DNA from: Micromonospora craterilacus
Lineage (GTDB): Bacteria > Actinomycetota > Actinomycetes > Mycobacteriales > Micromonosporaceae
Assembly (NCBI RefSeq): GCF_003236315.1
Contig: NZ_POTY01000017.1
Span: forward strand, 1 to 46,443
Length of the DNA: 46,443 nucleotides
Direction: 5' to 3'
A program made the translations under genes and the position numbers. Shown here in pieces: positions 33,931 through 42,588 of the stretch (position 1 is its first letter; each line of letters begins with the position of its first letter). Below the pieces are notes generated by a model. It had not been told where the DNA came from and did no database searches. It saw nothing but the letters and a program-made list of their open reading frames with translations.

Positions 33931-35076
33931 TCAGCCCGCGTAATGGTCCATGGCGAGCGTCCGCGCTACCGTCGCACTCAGCAGCCGCACGCCTGCGGTT
34001 GAGCCGGGGTCGATGCCGGTGACCTCCCGCACGCGGCGCAGCCGGTAGTCCAGCGTGCGCGGGTGGATATGCAGCCTGGCTGCGGTGCTCGCACGGTTCA
34101 TGTCGTTCACGTAGTAGGCGCGCAGGGTCGCCACCAGGTCCGGACCGGTGGCAAGCGCCTTGGCGTAGCTGCGTAGCCAGCCGTCGATCGCCGGCGTGTG
34201 CGCCACCGCCATCTCCACGAACAGGTCCTTGATCTCCGGCAGCCGCTCCGGGCGATCCTGCGGCGGTGCCACCCGGCTCGCCTCCCGGGCCCACGCCAGC
34301 GTCTCGGCCAGCCCGCCCACCGCGCCCTCTGCTGAGCCGATGCCGCAGGGCTGCCCGATCAGCGCCGTCGCATGGCGTACTCGCTGAAGGATCCTTGCAT
34401 TCGAATGATTGCCAGGCGTGAGGATGGCAGCCTCGTCGGCGGCGAGCCAGGTCACCGGAAGTCGGTCGGCGGCGAACCCGGCGACCACCTCGGCCTGCGT
34501 CTCCGCGGTCACGGGGCGCGCTGTTTTCAAAATCGTGACGTGGTACTGCACGGCAAGGCGCAGATCGGCGACGAAGGGCTCCACAGGCTCGTCGGCCAGC
34601 AGCGCCCGAGCCAGGATCTCCAGGCGCGTCGACAACACCCTCGCGGTGCCCACACCGCGGGTATAACCGCGCAGGTAGGCGCTGCGCGCGCGGACGCCCT
34701 GGATACCGAGCCAGCCCACGATGCGCAGCAGGTCGGTGACGTCCTCGGGGCGGGTCACATCGTGTACCTCGCGCACCATCATCGCCGTGTGCAGGCCGAG
34801 TACCTGCTGCTGCGAGGGTACCGACAGTCCCACCTCGGCCCGCTGGCGGCCAATTGCGCCGATGCCGGCCAGGTCCTCCTCGTTCAGCGGCAGCGAGGCC
34901 GCGGCGAGGTCGAGCGACCGGCGCCGGATGAACACCGCGAAGTCGTACATCCCTATGTGGTCCTCGACAGCGGGCGGCATCGCCTGGTACTCGCTGACCT
35001 CGTTGGTGAACGTCTCGACCGCGTGCCGCGCGTTGACCTCGACCCGCTCGCGCAGGGCGTTGAACAGGGCACTCAT
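33931..35076 (-). CDS. PucR-family transcriptional regulator
   Basis: Protein of 381 residues. A ~160-residue N-terminal sensory helical domain and a GGDEF-like middle precede the C-terminal HTH_30 DNA-binding domain (VATLRAYYVNDMNRASTAAR, then LHIHPRTLDYRLRRV). PucR types often respond to purine or amino-acid signals; none can be chosen here. ATG 35076 has GGGAGGAA upstream. It leads the two secreted paralogues on the same strand and probably controls them. Confidence 0.8.
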   Translation of the reverse strand: MSALFNALRERVEVNARHAVETFTNEVSEYQAMPPAVEDHIGMYDFAVFIRRRSLDLAAASLPLNEEDLAGIGAIGRQRAEVGLSVPSQQQVLGLHTAMMVREVHDVTRPEDVTDLLRIVGWLGIQGVRARSAYLRGYTRGVGTARVLSTRLEILARALLADEPVEPFVADLRLAVQYHVTILKTARPVTAETQAEVVAGFAADRLPVTWLAADEAAILTPGNHSNARILQRVRHATALIGQPCGIGSAEGAVGGLAETLAWAREASRVAPPQDRPERLPEIKDLFVEMAVAHTPAIDGWLRSYAKALATGPDLVATLRAYYVNDMNRASTAARLHIHPRTLDYRLRRVREVTGIDPGSTAGVRLLSATVARTLAMDHYAG

Positions 35077-35311
35077 CAATGCGATTCCTCCCGCCGCAGA
35101 CATCTGAGAGCAGTGACGGTTATGGATGGCCCGCTACGACGTCGACCGTAACAGATATCCCAATCCGTTCCGGGCGTCCGCGACAAGCCCTTCGCACCGA
35201 GCGGTCGTCGATTTCTGGCCGGACCAGATTGTTGCGGTTGGCAAGTTGCTGGTCGTCATTAGCGGCGAAGACCAATTCTTCGACCATGGCGTCGAGATGC
35301 GGCCCCGCTCG

Positions 35312-35521
35312 TCACGCCCGGACGGCAAGATGCCCGACGAGGGACGCGACCCGCCTGCAGATCCGGGCGAACTGCTGGGCGGCGCAGTGCTCGCATAGCC
35401 ATGCGGCGAGGGTGTCGGCGGTGACGTCGGGCAGGACGTTGATCGGCCAGCGCGTATGCATATCGAGCAGCAGGGTGGCGTACCGGTGCCCACGCCGGTG
35501 GGCGAAGTCGTCCACTGAGCA
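35312..35521 (-). pseudogene. ISL3 transposase fragment
   Basis: The minus strand encodes [20 protein letters not shown] and [20 protein letters not shown], the first-Asp segment of ISL3 transposases, but not the same element as at 5467. Only ~65 residues survive; neither end nor the other catalytic residues are present. Confidence 0.7.
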
Positions 35522-35592
35522 CCATCGGCGTCACCGGCGGCGCGTCGGCCTCGACCGGCCTCGTCCCTTGGCGGAGAGTATTTCGTTCTGCA

Positions 35593-35944
35593 GTGCATCC
35601 CGGTGTACCCGCCATGGCCGACGCCGTGTTGGCCGGCGTTCGGCTGGAAGCCGAATGGGTTGTTCCGCCCGCCCAGCCCGGCGACCTCGTCAATGTCGAG
35701 TTCGACATCGACGACATGCTCGGATGGGGCGACACGATCGCGATGGCCGGCGCCGAGTCGACGCTGCACGAAGGGCCCCGAGTCCGGGGAACCGTCGAAG
35801 GCCATGAGCAACAACTCCTGACCATACGGATCGCCGGACGGACTGCTGCAGGTCGAGCTCCACGACGGCCCCGTCGACATTCCGCCCGGCACGGCAGTTC
35901 TCGTAGTGGTCGAGCATCTCAAGCTGTACCCCACGGGCATATGA
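35593..35944 (+). pseudogene. Frameshifted small gene A
   Basis: From ATG 35593 the frame reads MADAVLAGVRLEAEWVVPPA, NVEFDIDDMLGWGDTIAMAG, up to QQLLTIRI. An extra base near 35836 is needed to continue in the next frame: DGLLQVELHDGPVDIPPGTA, ending HLKLYPTGI at TGA 35944. The corrected protein has ~115 residues, acidic and beta-rich. Its TGA overlaps the next ATG. It may have been an immunity-type protein for the RHS-like gene nearby, which is a guess. Confidence 0.5.
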
Positions 35945-36194
35945 GCCCTGACGAGACCATCGATCTTGACAGCCTTCGCGTGGCTTCGTGCGTGACTGCC
36001 TTGGCGCAGGGCTTGAGGCGATCGCCCTGACCGAGGCGGACTGCCAGCCGCTGGAACGCAGCTGGCGAAGCATCCTCGACGACGCAAGCCATTCCGCGGT
36101 GATCTTTCCACCAGCTGAAGATTTGCTGAAGATTGCTTTGGTGAGCGTGTCGGCCGGGTGGTGTCGGCGAGGGGGCTTGGTGCGAACTTTGTGA
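35941..36194 (+). pseudogene. Frameshifted small gene B
   Basis: ATG 35941, overlapping the TGA of gene A (ATGA), reads MSPDETIDLDSLRVASCVTA and LAQG, then stops early. With one base restored the next frame gives GLEAIALTEADCQPLERSWR and ILDDASHSAVIF. The overlap with A suggests a former two-gene unit; both members are broken by single-base lesions. Confidence 0.45.
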
Positions 36195-36321
36195 CGGTAG
36201 CGGGCGGCGGCAGCGACGGGCGTTGCACCCCAGATACGTGCGCAGGGTGATCGTCTCTTGTAGACCTGCTCCTCGTGCGGCCGGCCGCGCTCTTGTGCCG
36301 GTGTCTCGGGGTGTCTAGCGT

Positions 36322-36344
36322 GTCGATCACTTTTATTGATCGAC
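36322..36344. promoter_or_regulatory. Inverted repeat just upstream of the RHS-like remnant
   Basis: GTCGATCA (36322-36329) and TGATCGAC (36337-36344), 8 bp with a T-rich 7-base spacer, placed 5 bp ahead of the GTG at 36350. Candidate operator or leader hairpin. Confidence 0.4.
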
Positions 36345-36349
36345 GGGGA

Positions 36350-36860
36350 GTGTTGTCATGCTTGCTGGCCGTGGGGGCTGCCTTCGACCGTTTCGGTGCG
36401 CGGGGGAGGTCCGGGGCTGGGGTCCTAGCGGTGGCGGTGCTGGCGGGATTGTTACCCGTGGTACAGCTGCAAGGCCCGGCGGCCGCGGCGGCAGCGGCGT
36501 TGGTGCCGGGTGATTCCAGGTCGGTGGCGAGCGTGGCGGTGCGGCAACAGGTGCAGGATCCGGATCCGGATGACGAGGTCACGGTGACGGATCCCCTTCC
36601 CGCAGGGACGTTCCCCGCCAGCGGCGAGGCGGTCCTCGACTTGCAGGGCGACGCCGAAGACCGGGCAGCGTTCGGGTTGGCGGTCGAACCTGCCAGCGAG
36701 GCGCCTGTGGGTGAGGGTGTGGCGGGGCGAGGCCTTCCGGCTGTCGAGGTTGGGTCGGTGCGGGTGCGGTCGTTTGACCGGGCGGCGTCGGTGGCGTTGG
36801 GGAACTCGGGGCCGCTGTATTCGCTTTCTCGAGCCACGCCCCCCGTGGTTGGCGGCATCC
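36350..36860 (+). pseudogene. Truncated N-terminus of an RHS-type secreted protein
   Basis: From GTG 36350, a signal-like region (SGAGVLAVAVLAGLLPVVQL) leads to a Pro/Ala/Asp-rich segment resembling the N-terminus of actinobacterial RHS-repeat polymorphic toxins, ending EVGSVRVRSFDRAASVALGN. The frame then runs antisense through a different gene, so the RHS repeats and toxin end are lost after ~36860. Confidence 0.45.
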
Positions 36861-36871
36861 CTGGTCTGTGC

Positions 36872-37585
36872 CTACCGCTGTGTAGTGGTGCGGCGCTCGC
36901 TGAGCTCCCGCATCGTGAACCACGTCAGCGGCCCAAGGGCGCTCGCCACGAAGGCCAGCACCGGCACCCACGGAATTCCGTCAATGAACAGTGCTACGAA
37001 ACCGGCCCCAAAGGCCAACAGCGCGGCGGAACGGGTATACGAGAAGGAGTTGTCATCGAAGGGATACTTTGGCGGCGCCCTCCGCAGCCGCCACACCCGG
37101 TAAACCTGGAGCACCATGAGTACGAACGCTGCCGGCAGCAGCGGGAACACCAACGCGGCTCCCGGCGTCCATGGATTCCGCACATATTGGCCCTCGACAG
37201 TGACGAGGTGCCCGTGCCACAAACCCAGCATGGGGTACTCTCCCTCATTGACGTTGAGGTAGGCATCCCGTCGCTTTACAAAGGACATCACTTCGCTGCC
37301 GCCCGACAGGCGGTACCGGACCTCCTGCGAGTTGGCGTTGCCGCCGTATCCTCCCACAGCGCTGGAGTAGCTGACCTCCAGAACCTTCCCCGGCTCCAGC
37401 ACCAGCATGCTCGCGCGATGTGCTGAGTTAGCTGCCGATTCCACGTACACGCGGTGTCCGAAATAGGCCATAAGGACAGCCGCGAGCAGACCGGATATGA
37501 CCGCCACCCAGACCCGGAACCGGACCTCGCCCGGATCGATCGGCGGTACAGCACCACGCCGCCTTGCTGACGTCATGCCCACCAT
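36872..37585 (-). CDS. Four-span membrane protein of unknown function
   Basis: Protein of 237 residues. There is one span near the start (VWVAVISGLLAAVLMAYFGH), then an outer loop of ~75 residues (VLEPGKVLEVSYSSAVGGYG), then a span in the ALVFPLLPAAFVLMVLQVYRV region and two more towards the basic C-terminus. Third-position GC is lower than in neighbours, a sign of recent transfer. ATG 37585 or ATG 37576 may be the start. No family recognised. Confidence 0.7.
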   Translation of the reverse strand: MVGMTSARRRGAVPPIDPGEVRFRVWVAVISGLLAAVLMAYFGHRVYVESAANSAHRASMLVLEPGKVLEVSYSSAVGGYGGNANSQEVRYRLSGGSEVMSFVKRRDAYLNVNEGEYPMLGLWHGHLVTVEGQYVRNPWTPGAALVFPLLPAAFVLMVLQVYRVWRLRRAPPKYPFDDNSFSYTRSAALLAFGAGFVALFIDGIPWVPVLAFVASALGPLTWFTMRELSERRTTTQR

Positions 37586-37929
37586 GCTAATGAACAGCCG
37601 CCACCACCCAGATCGGTCAGATGGCTACTGCGGCTCGCCGTTACCGGACGGCTGTCATGGTCACGGCTGGAACCTGGACATGATCCTTGTGACGCGCGTG
37701 TCACGGCGCCGGACACCCCGCTGCGTGCAAGATTCTGTCCGCGTTGACAGACAGTGCAGATAATCCGCGATCTCCTTCAATTTATGGGACGCCGCTTCCC
37801 GGCAGTGGGGACACGGTGCTGTGCCGCGAGGCGTCCGAGCGGCCGGGGCGACGACTTGCCGGGAAGGCCCGGCAGGCGTTGACCCTGTCGAGGGCGGTGC
37901 CGATGCTGCTCATGACGACCATGCCAGTA
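37586..37929. other. Gap between the membrane protein and ISL3 debris
   Basis: No supported gene. It likely holds the promoter of the membrane protein. The right part is continuous with degraded ISL3 sequence. Confidence 0.35.
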
Positions 37930-38600
37930 CTTTCGGGCGTGCCCATCGATGTACGGCATTCGGCAATCGGCCACGACCTGAGCAGTGCGGCCCTCGACCT
38001 GGCCGAGAAGCCCCTGCCCGCCCGACAGGTCCACGAAGCCGACGTGCCAGCGGTCGACGGTGCTCTCCCACGTGCCGGTGGTCTCATCGAAAACGAACTT
38101 CGGTCGTCCCCGGCGGATCTCGTCGATGCCCAACGCCTCGACAGGTTGCGGCTGGACGGCAGCACCGCAGCGGCATGCGCGACGAACGCGGCAGCGACCA
38201 CCGGCCACGACATGTCGTGATCCCGCGCCGACTGCACCACCGTGCGTCCACCGTCGGCGACCGCCCCGCCAGCCGCCGCCCGCAACCGGGTAGTCAACCG
38301 CTTACGAGCCGGCACAGCAGGCAACGCCTCAGTGAACGACCCGCGCCCGCAGCCCGGCTCATCACAGCGCCAGCGCCGCTTGCACCACCGCAGACCCGGC
38401 CGCCGGTCTCCCATCGGCAGGTCACGAGGCCGGGTCACCCGCCGGCCCTTCGACCGGCGCGGCCAATGTCCCGTACTCCGGACACCGCCGTGCCCGCTCA
38501 TCCGCCGTGACCAGGTCCACCACCAGACCGACCGGCCCGTCCGCGACCCCGACGACGGCCAGACCGGCAAGGCCCAGCAGCCGGTTCGTATCTCAGGAGC
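37930..38600 (-). pseudogene. ISL3 transposase fragment, frameshifted
   Basis: The minus strand carries LVVDLVTADERARRCPEYGT, a Cys-rich segment RWCKRRWRCDEPGCGRGSF, and, after frame changes near 38150 and 38450, VEALGIDEIRRGRPKFVFDE with FVDLSGGQGLLGQVEGRT. These are the N-terminal zinc region and first-Asp region of ISL3 transposases of a type unlike the one at 5467. The C-terminal half is missing. Confidence 0.7.
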
Positions 38601-38704
38601 GCGGCGAACGAGCCGATGAAGCCGGCCAACGCGGTCATCTGTGGTCTTCGGCTGACCGGGCTGGGCGTATCGGGTGTACCTGATGTCGGATGAGTCGGTC
38701 GGAC

Positions 38705-38854
38705 ATGGCAAAGCCCAGTCGGGCGGATGTTCGGCTTACGGCCGATCTTGTTCAGGTCGGTGAGGTCGTCGTTGGAGAGGCGAGCCGCGAGCCCGGCGAC
38801 GATGTCACCGCTGTCTCCGACGACGGAGCGGTGTTGATGCTCATCCCGCGCTGA
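38705..38854 (+). CDS. Possible 49-residue protein
   Basis: An open frame with ATG at 38705 and TGA at 38854 reads MAKPSRADVRLTADLVQVGE to AVLMLIPR, acidic and beta-like. It has no strong ribosome site and may be the rest of a larger gene; it is the only coding-like frame in 38601-39022. Confidence 0.25.
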   Translation: MAKPSRADVRLTADLVQVGEVVVGEASREPGDDVTAVSDDGAVLMLIPR

Positions 38855-39022
38855 CGGGGGAGTGGGGTGTGGCTTCGGCCAGGTCGACGACTTGATCGCT
38901 CACGCCCGGAATTGGATGCCCGCGGGAAGTCGCGATTGCCGCGGGCTGTTACTTCTGCCGCACGCCTCGCGGCTAGATCCGGACACCCCAGGCGAGCGGC
39001 CACCGTCACCTTCCTGGGCGGT

Positions 39023-39028
39023 TAATAT
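39023..39028 (+). promoter_or_regulatory. -10 element for a leaderless gene
   Basis: TAATAT lies 5 bases before the GTG at 39034 and no ribosome site is present between. This is the arrangement expected if transcription starts at the initiation codon. Confidence 0.5.
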
Positions 39029-39033
39029 GCGGC

Positions 39034-40968
39034 GTGGCTGGGCTGCTGGACGGGGTTTCCGAGATCGACTGGTCGGCGCTAACGCACGCGTACGGCTCGG
39101 CGGATGAGGTGCCGGGCTGGCTGGCGGCGATGACCAACCCGGAGACCTGCGTTGACGCTCTCGGCGATCTCGACGCAGCGGTCTATCACCAGGGCGGTGC
39201 GGTGTACCCCGCAGGCGCCGCAGTGGTGCCGTTCCTCATTCGCTTCGCCCTGGCCCCGACGGTTCCACATCGGGCGGACATCCTCGACCTGGTATGCCGC
39301 TTCGCCGCGCTGCACCACGAGATGAGGGAGCCATGGCGATCCCAGCCTCCGGCCCAGACCTGCCGCAAGGGTCTGCTCGGAGCTTTCGACAGTCTGCGGC
39401 AACTGCTCGACGATCCGGATCCCGCCATCCGGTGCGGCGGCGTGGAAATCCTGGTCGAGCTGGTCGAGCGCGCCGACGACCTTGCCGATGAGCTGATCCG
39501 CCGTCATCCCGGCGAGGCGGATCCCGACGTCGCGGCCGACTACATTCTCGCCCTGGCTGGCGCGGCAACGCAGGGCACCTTGACGCCCGAAAAACGAGCA
39601 GCTATTGCCGGGTGGCTGTCCGACCGTACCCCGCCGGCCGGCGATTCGCGGCGGCTAACCTTTCTGGTCGCCGCCCGCCGAATCGGCCACAGAGCCGGGA
39701 CGGCCGAACACCTCCTCGCGGCGTACCCGCACTCCGTGCCGAGACGCACCGCCGGCTGGCTGAGCCGTGAACTCGGCGACGACCGCGAAGCGCGGATCGC
39801 CCTGGCCCAGGTCGCGATCGGCGAAGCAGCTCGGGCACAGGACGACCGGCCGCTCGCCGAGGTAGGCACGGTCATGCGGAAGTGGCGCTCGGCCACCACC
39901 GCGCTCATCCCGGACATCGGTGCCGCTCTCGAGGGCCCACCCCCCATCCGGGCAGCCGCTGTCCACCTACTCGCCGCCTCGGGAGATGCCGGGCGTGCCT
40001 GGTCGAACCGCATCGCGGAGCTGGTCAGCCAACCGGGCCGTACGGGAGCGCTGGCGGCATGGGCCCTGGCACGGTGGGGAGACCGGCGAGCGGTTCCGGC
40101 CGTCGAGCGGTCGCTGCGCCGTGATCCAGAAGTCTTCCGCATGGGTTCGACGCATTACGGCGACGACTTCTACTGGCTGGACCAAGACCCGGGCATCGCC
40201 GACGTCTGCCTGCCGCTGACCGCGTACGCCGACGACCTCGTGCCCGCGATCCGATGGCGACTGCGCAACGATCCCGGCACATCAACGGCCTACCAGCTCA
40301 CACAAGTGCTGAAGGCCTACGGACCAGCAGCCGCGGCAGCAGTACCCGAACTGGCCGCCATGCTCGACACGCAACAGCCCATACCGGCCTGCACTGTCCT
40401 CGCCGCGCTCGGCCCCGCGGCCGCAGCGGCGCGCACCACACTGACGCAGCTGGCCACCGGCGACGGACCCGACGCCCTCACCGCCGCCTGGACCCTGTTC
40501 CGGATAACCGGCGACCCCGAGCCGTTCCTGGCCCGCGACGACGTGCTCGATGGACAACGCATCAATGCCTCAGCTGCCCGAATGCTAGGCGACCTCGGCC
40601 CGCTGGCGACACGCTACTTGTCAGACATCGAACGGCAACTCGCGGAGCAGCCAAATTACTGGCCAACCTGGGACGGTGTCGAACTGGCCTTCGCGCACTA
40701 CCGCATCACCAGCGACCCGGCCCTCTGCCTGACCGTGTTCGATGCGGCCCTCGACCCCCTACGGCACAGTCGACAACTGCCGGTCAGCCGCCAGGCACTG
40801 CGCTACCTCACCCCCCTCGGTCCGGCCGCCACCACGTTCACGCACCTGCTGCACCGCGCCGCCGAACAAGACGAACGACTGCTCTACAGCGGAGGATGGC
40901 GCGGTATCAGCGAAGACGACGAGGCGCGAGACTTGGCGACGCAAGCACTGGCCGCAGCCACACCCTGA
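39034..40968 (+). CDS. Large HEAT-repeat-like protein
   Basis: Protein of 644 residues, nearly all helical, with many ~35-residue helical pairs. Examples are LLDDPDPAIRCGGVEILVEL, RAAAVHLLAASGDAGRAWSN, WALARWGDRRAVPAVERSLR and VPELAAMLDTQQPIPACTVL. No signal or spans. HEAT repeats form curved surfaces that bind partners. Family members are usually called HEAT repeat domain proteins without known role. GTG 39034 is 5 bp from a -10-like TAATAT, so it is probably leaderless. Confidence 0.8.
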   Translation: MAGLLDGVSEIDWSALTHAYGSADEVPGWLAAMTNPETCVDALGDLDAAVYHQGGAVYPAGAAVVPFLIRFALAPTVPHRADILDLVCRFAALHHEMREPWRSQPPAQTCRKGLLGAFDSLRQLLDDPDPAIRCGGVEILVELVERADDLADELIRRHPGEADPDVAADYILALAGAATQGTLTPEKRAAIAGWLSDRTPPAGDSRRLTFLVAARRIGHRAGTAEHLLAAYPHSVPRRTAGWLSRELGDDREARIALAQVAIGEAARAQDDRPLAEVGTVMRKWRSATTALIPDIGAALEGPPPIRAAAVHLLAASGDAGRAWSNRIAELVSQPGRTGALAAWALARWGDRRAVPAVERSLRRDPEVFRMGSTHYGDDFYWLDQDPGIADVCLPLTAYADDLVPAIRWRLRNDPGTSTAYQLTQVLKAYGPAAAAAVPELAAMLDTQQPIPACTVLAALGPAAAAARTTLTQLATGDGPDALTAAWTLFRITGDPEPFLARDDVLDGQRINASAARMLGDLGPLATRYLSDIERQLAEQPNYWPTWDGVELAFAHYRITSDPALCLTVFDAALDPLRHSRQLPVSRQALRYLTPLGPAATTFTHLLHRAAEQDERLLYSGGWRGISEDDEARDLATQALAAATP

Positions 40969-41075
40969 CGTCGCCGCGCCCGCCGTATCCAGTTCCGCTC
41001 ATCGGCTACGAGCCATGAGCGCGCACCGAGTCAGGTCGTGGAGGTGCGTCCGGCTGAGGGAAGCTCGCGCGAAAA

Positions 41076-41108
41076 GACGGGTCCCGAACGCCTGGCTCAG
41101 GACCCGTC
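41076..41108. terminator. Intrinsic terminator
   Basis: Stem GACGGGTCC (41076-41084) and GGACCCGTC (41100-41108), 9 bp with a 15-base loop, between the HEAT-like gene and a minus-strand coding remnant; it could stop both. Confidence 0.65.
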
Positions 41109-41122
41109 AAGCACGCTGATCT

Positions 41123-41400
41123 TCAGCCGAGCGGGATGATGCCGATCAGACCCAATCCAGGCTGGAAATCGGTCTGTGTCGATCCCGGTACAAACCCAAA
41201 CCCAACCGCCCACGTCAGCGGAGGTTTGGTGCCTTCCAGCCGTCCGCCGAGTGGAACCCCAACGTCGACCTTGAGGCGGCTTGACGGGCGGGTGCTGCTC
41301 GCGACCGGTAGTGGCGTCGAGCCGGATTTCCGCTTTATGCCGATGTTCGTCCCCGACGGCTGCTTCGCCAATGATCGTGAGTCACGTGCGCAGTGACAAT
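41123..41400 (-). pseudogene. 3' end of an unknown gene (copy B)
   Basis: The minus strand encodes VDVGVPLGGRLEGTKPPLTW followed by AVGFGFVPGSTQTDFQPGLG and a short LIGIIPLG end; the stop is at 41123-41125. The last ~30 residues match the fragment at 9387-9500, and both stops are followed by a hairpin. No start or wider homology is recognisable; it runs into the sensor-kinase 3' side. A decayed member of an unknown family. Confidence 0.4.
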
Positions 41401-41502
41401 CATGATCGTCACCACCGGTGACGTGCTGATCTGTCGATGAGCGTGCACCCGATCTTGCTTGGCTCGCATCGACCAGGCACGCATCGGCTGACTGCGGCTC
41501 AT

Positions 41503-42588
41503 TTATCCGGGGAACCCGATTTCGATGTCGAGACCGCCGGTGGTTCGGGCCTGGGCGTCGAGGGTCGCCCCATGCGCCTCGGCGATCGCGCGGACGATGG
41601 CCAGACCGAGTCCGTGCCCGTGTCCGTCGGGGTGCCTGGTCCGACGGTTGCCGACCTGCCGGAACGGCTGGAACAGCGCGTCGACGTCGCCGGGCGGCAC
41701 TACCGGGCCGGAGTTGCTGACCCGGATGGCGGCGCCGGTCGCGGTGGTCGTCGTGCTGATCTCGACCCAGCCGCCCGGCGCGTTGTGACGCACGGCGTTG
41801 TCGACCAGGTTGACAACCAGACGCTCGATCAGGTCGGGGTCGCCGGTCGCCGGTGCCCGGTCGAGGGCGGTGTGCATCCGGATGCCTCGCCGGCCGGCAT
41901 CGTGATGGCGGGCGGCGACCACCTCGGCGACGGTGTCGGCGACGTCGAGCGGGGTGTGCAGTTGGAGGCCCTGTTCGCCGTGTGCCAGGGTGAGTAGCGC
42001 CTCGATGAGGCGTTCCTGTTGGTCGCTGAGCGCGAGGACCTCGTGGCACGCCGACCGCAGTGTCTCGGTGGTGGCATCCGGGTCGGCGAGCGCCACCTGG
42101 AGCACCGTCCGCTCCGCGGTGAGCGGGGTACGCAGTTCGTGCGAGGCGTTGGCGATGAAGTGCCGCTGCGACTCGAACGCGGCCTGCAACCGCTGGAACA
42201 GGTCGTCGAGCGTCTCGGCCAGATCGGTGAACTCGTCGTGTAGACCGGTCCGGCCGAGCCGGCGGTGCAGGTCGCTGGCGGAGATCTCCCGGGCGGTGGC
42301 GGTGATGGTGCGCAGAGGGCGCAGGAAGCGGCGGGCGACGAACCAGCCGAGCAGCAGGGAGACCACTACCATGCCGGCTATGGCCCACGCCGAGGTGGTG
42401 AACTGCCGGTCCAGGTGGCCACCGTCGCCGGGGACGCCGGCGGGGTCGGCGACCGGGCCCGCCGGGGTGGCCTGCTTGTTGCCCAGCAGCGGAATCGCGA
42501 GCAGCACGACGCCGGAGATCAGGAAGGGCACGGCGTAGAGCAGCGTGAGCTGGACGTGCAGGCTGCGCCGGGGAATCCGGACGCGCAT
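41503..42588 (-). CDS. Sensor histidine kinase
   Basis: Membrane kinase of 361 residues. Two spans (about 12-34 and 64-84) enclose a short ~30-residue outer loop. A HAMP linker follows (RFLRPLRTITATAREISASD), then the dimerisation and phosphorylation box ASHELRTPL with His150. The ATP-binding lobe has VVNLVDNAVRHNAPGG, a VSNSGP segment, and HGHGLGLAIVRAIAEAHG. It should phosphorylate the regulator encoded just upstream. ATG 42588 shares one base with the regulator's stop. The short outer loop suits sensing within the membrane, as with antibiotic-responsive kinases. Confidence 0.9.
   Translation of the reverse strand: MRVRIPRRSLHVQLTLLYAVPFLISGVVLLAIPLLGNKQATPAGPVADPAGVPGDGGHLDRQFTTSAWAIAGMVVVSLLLGWFVARRFLRPLRTITATAREISASDLHRRLGRTGLHDEFTDLAETLDDLFQRLQAAFESQRHFIANASHELRTPLTAERTVLQVALADPDATTETLRSACHEVLALSDQQERLIEALLTLAHGEQGLQLHTPLDVADTVAEVVAARHHDAGRRGIRMHTALDRAPATGDPDLIERLVVNLVDNAVRHNAPGGWVEISTTTTATGAAIRVSNSGPVVPPGDVDALFQPFRQVGNRRTRHPDGHGHGLGLAIVRAIAEAHGATLDAQARTTGGLDIEIGFPG

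Noticed and set aside
35126-35398. Plus-strand frame starting MARYDVDRNRYPNP, considered as a CcdB-like toxin
   Set aside because: Only the first few residues resemble it; the rest does not, and the frame overlaps ISL3 debris.
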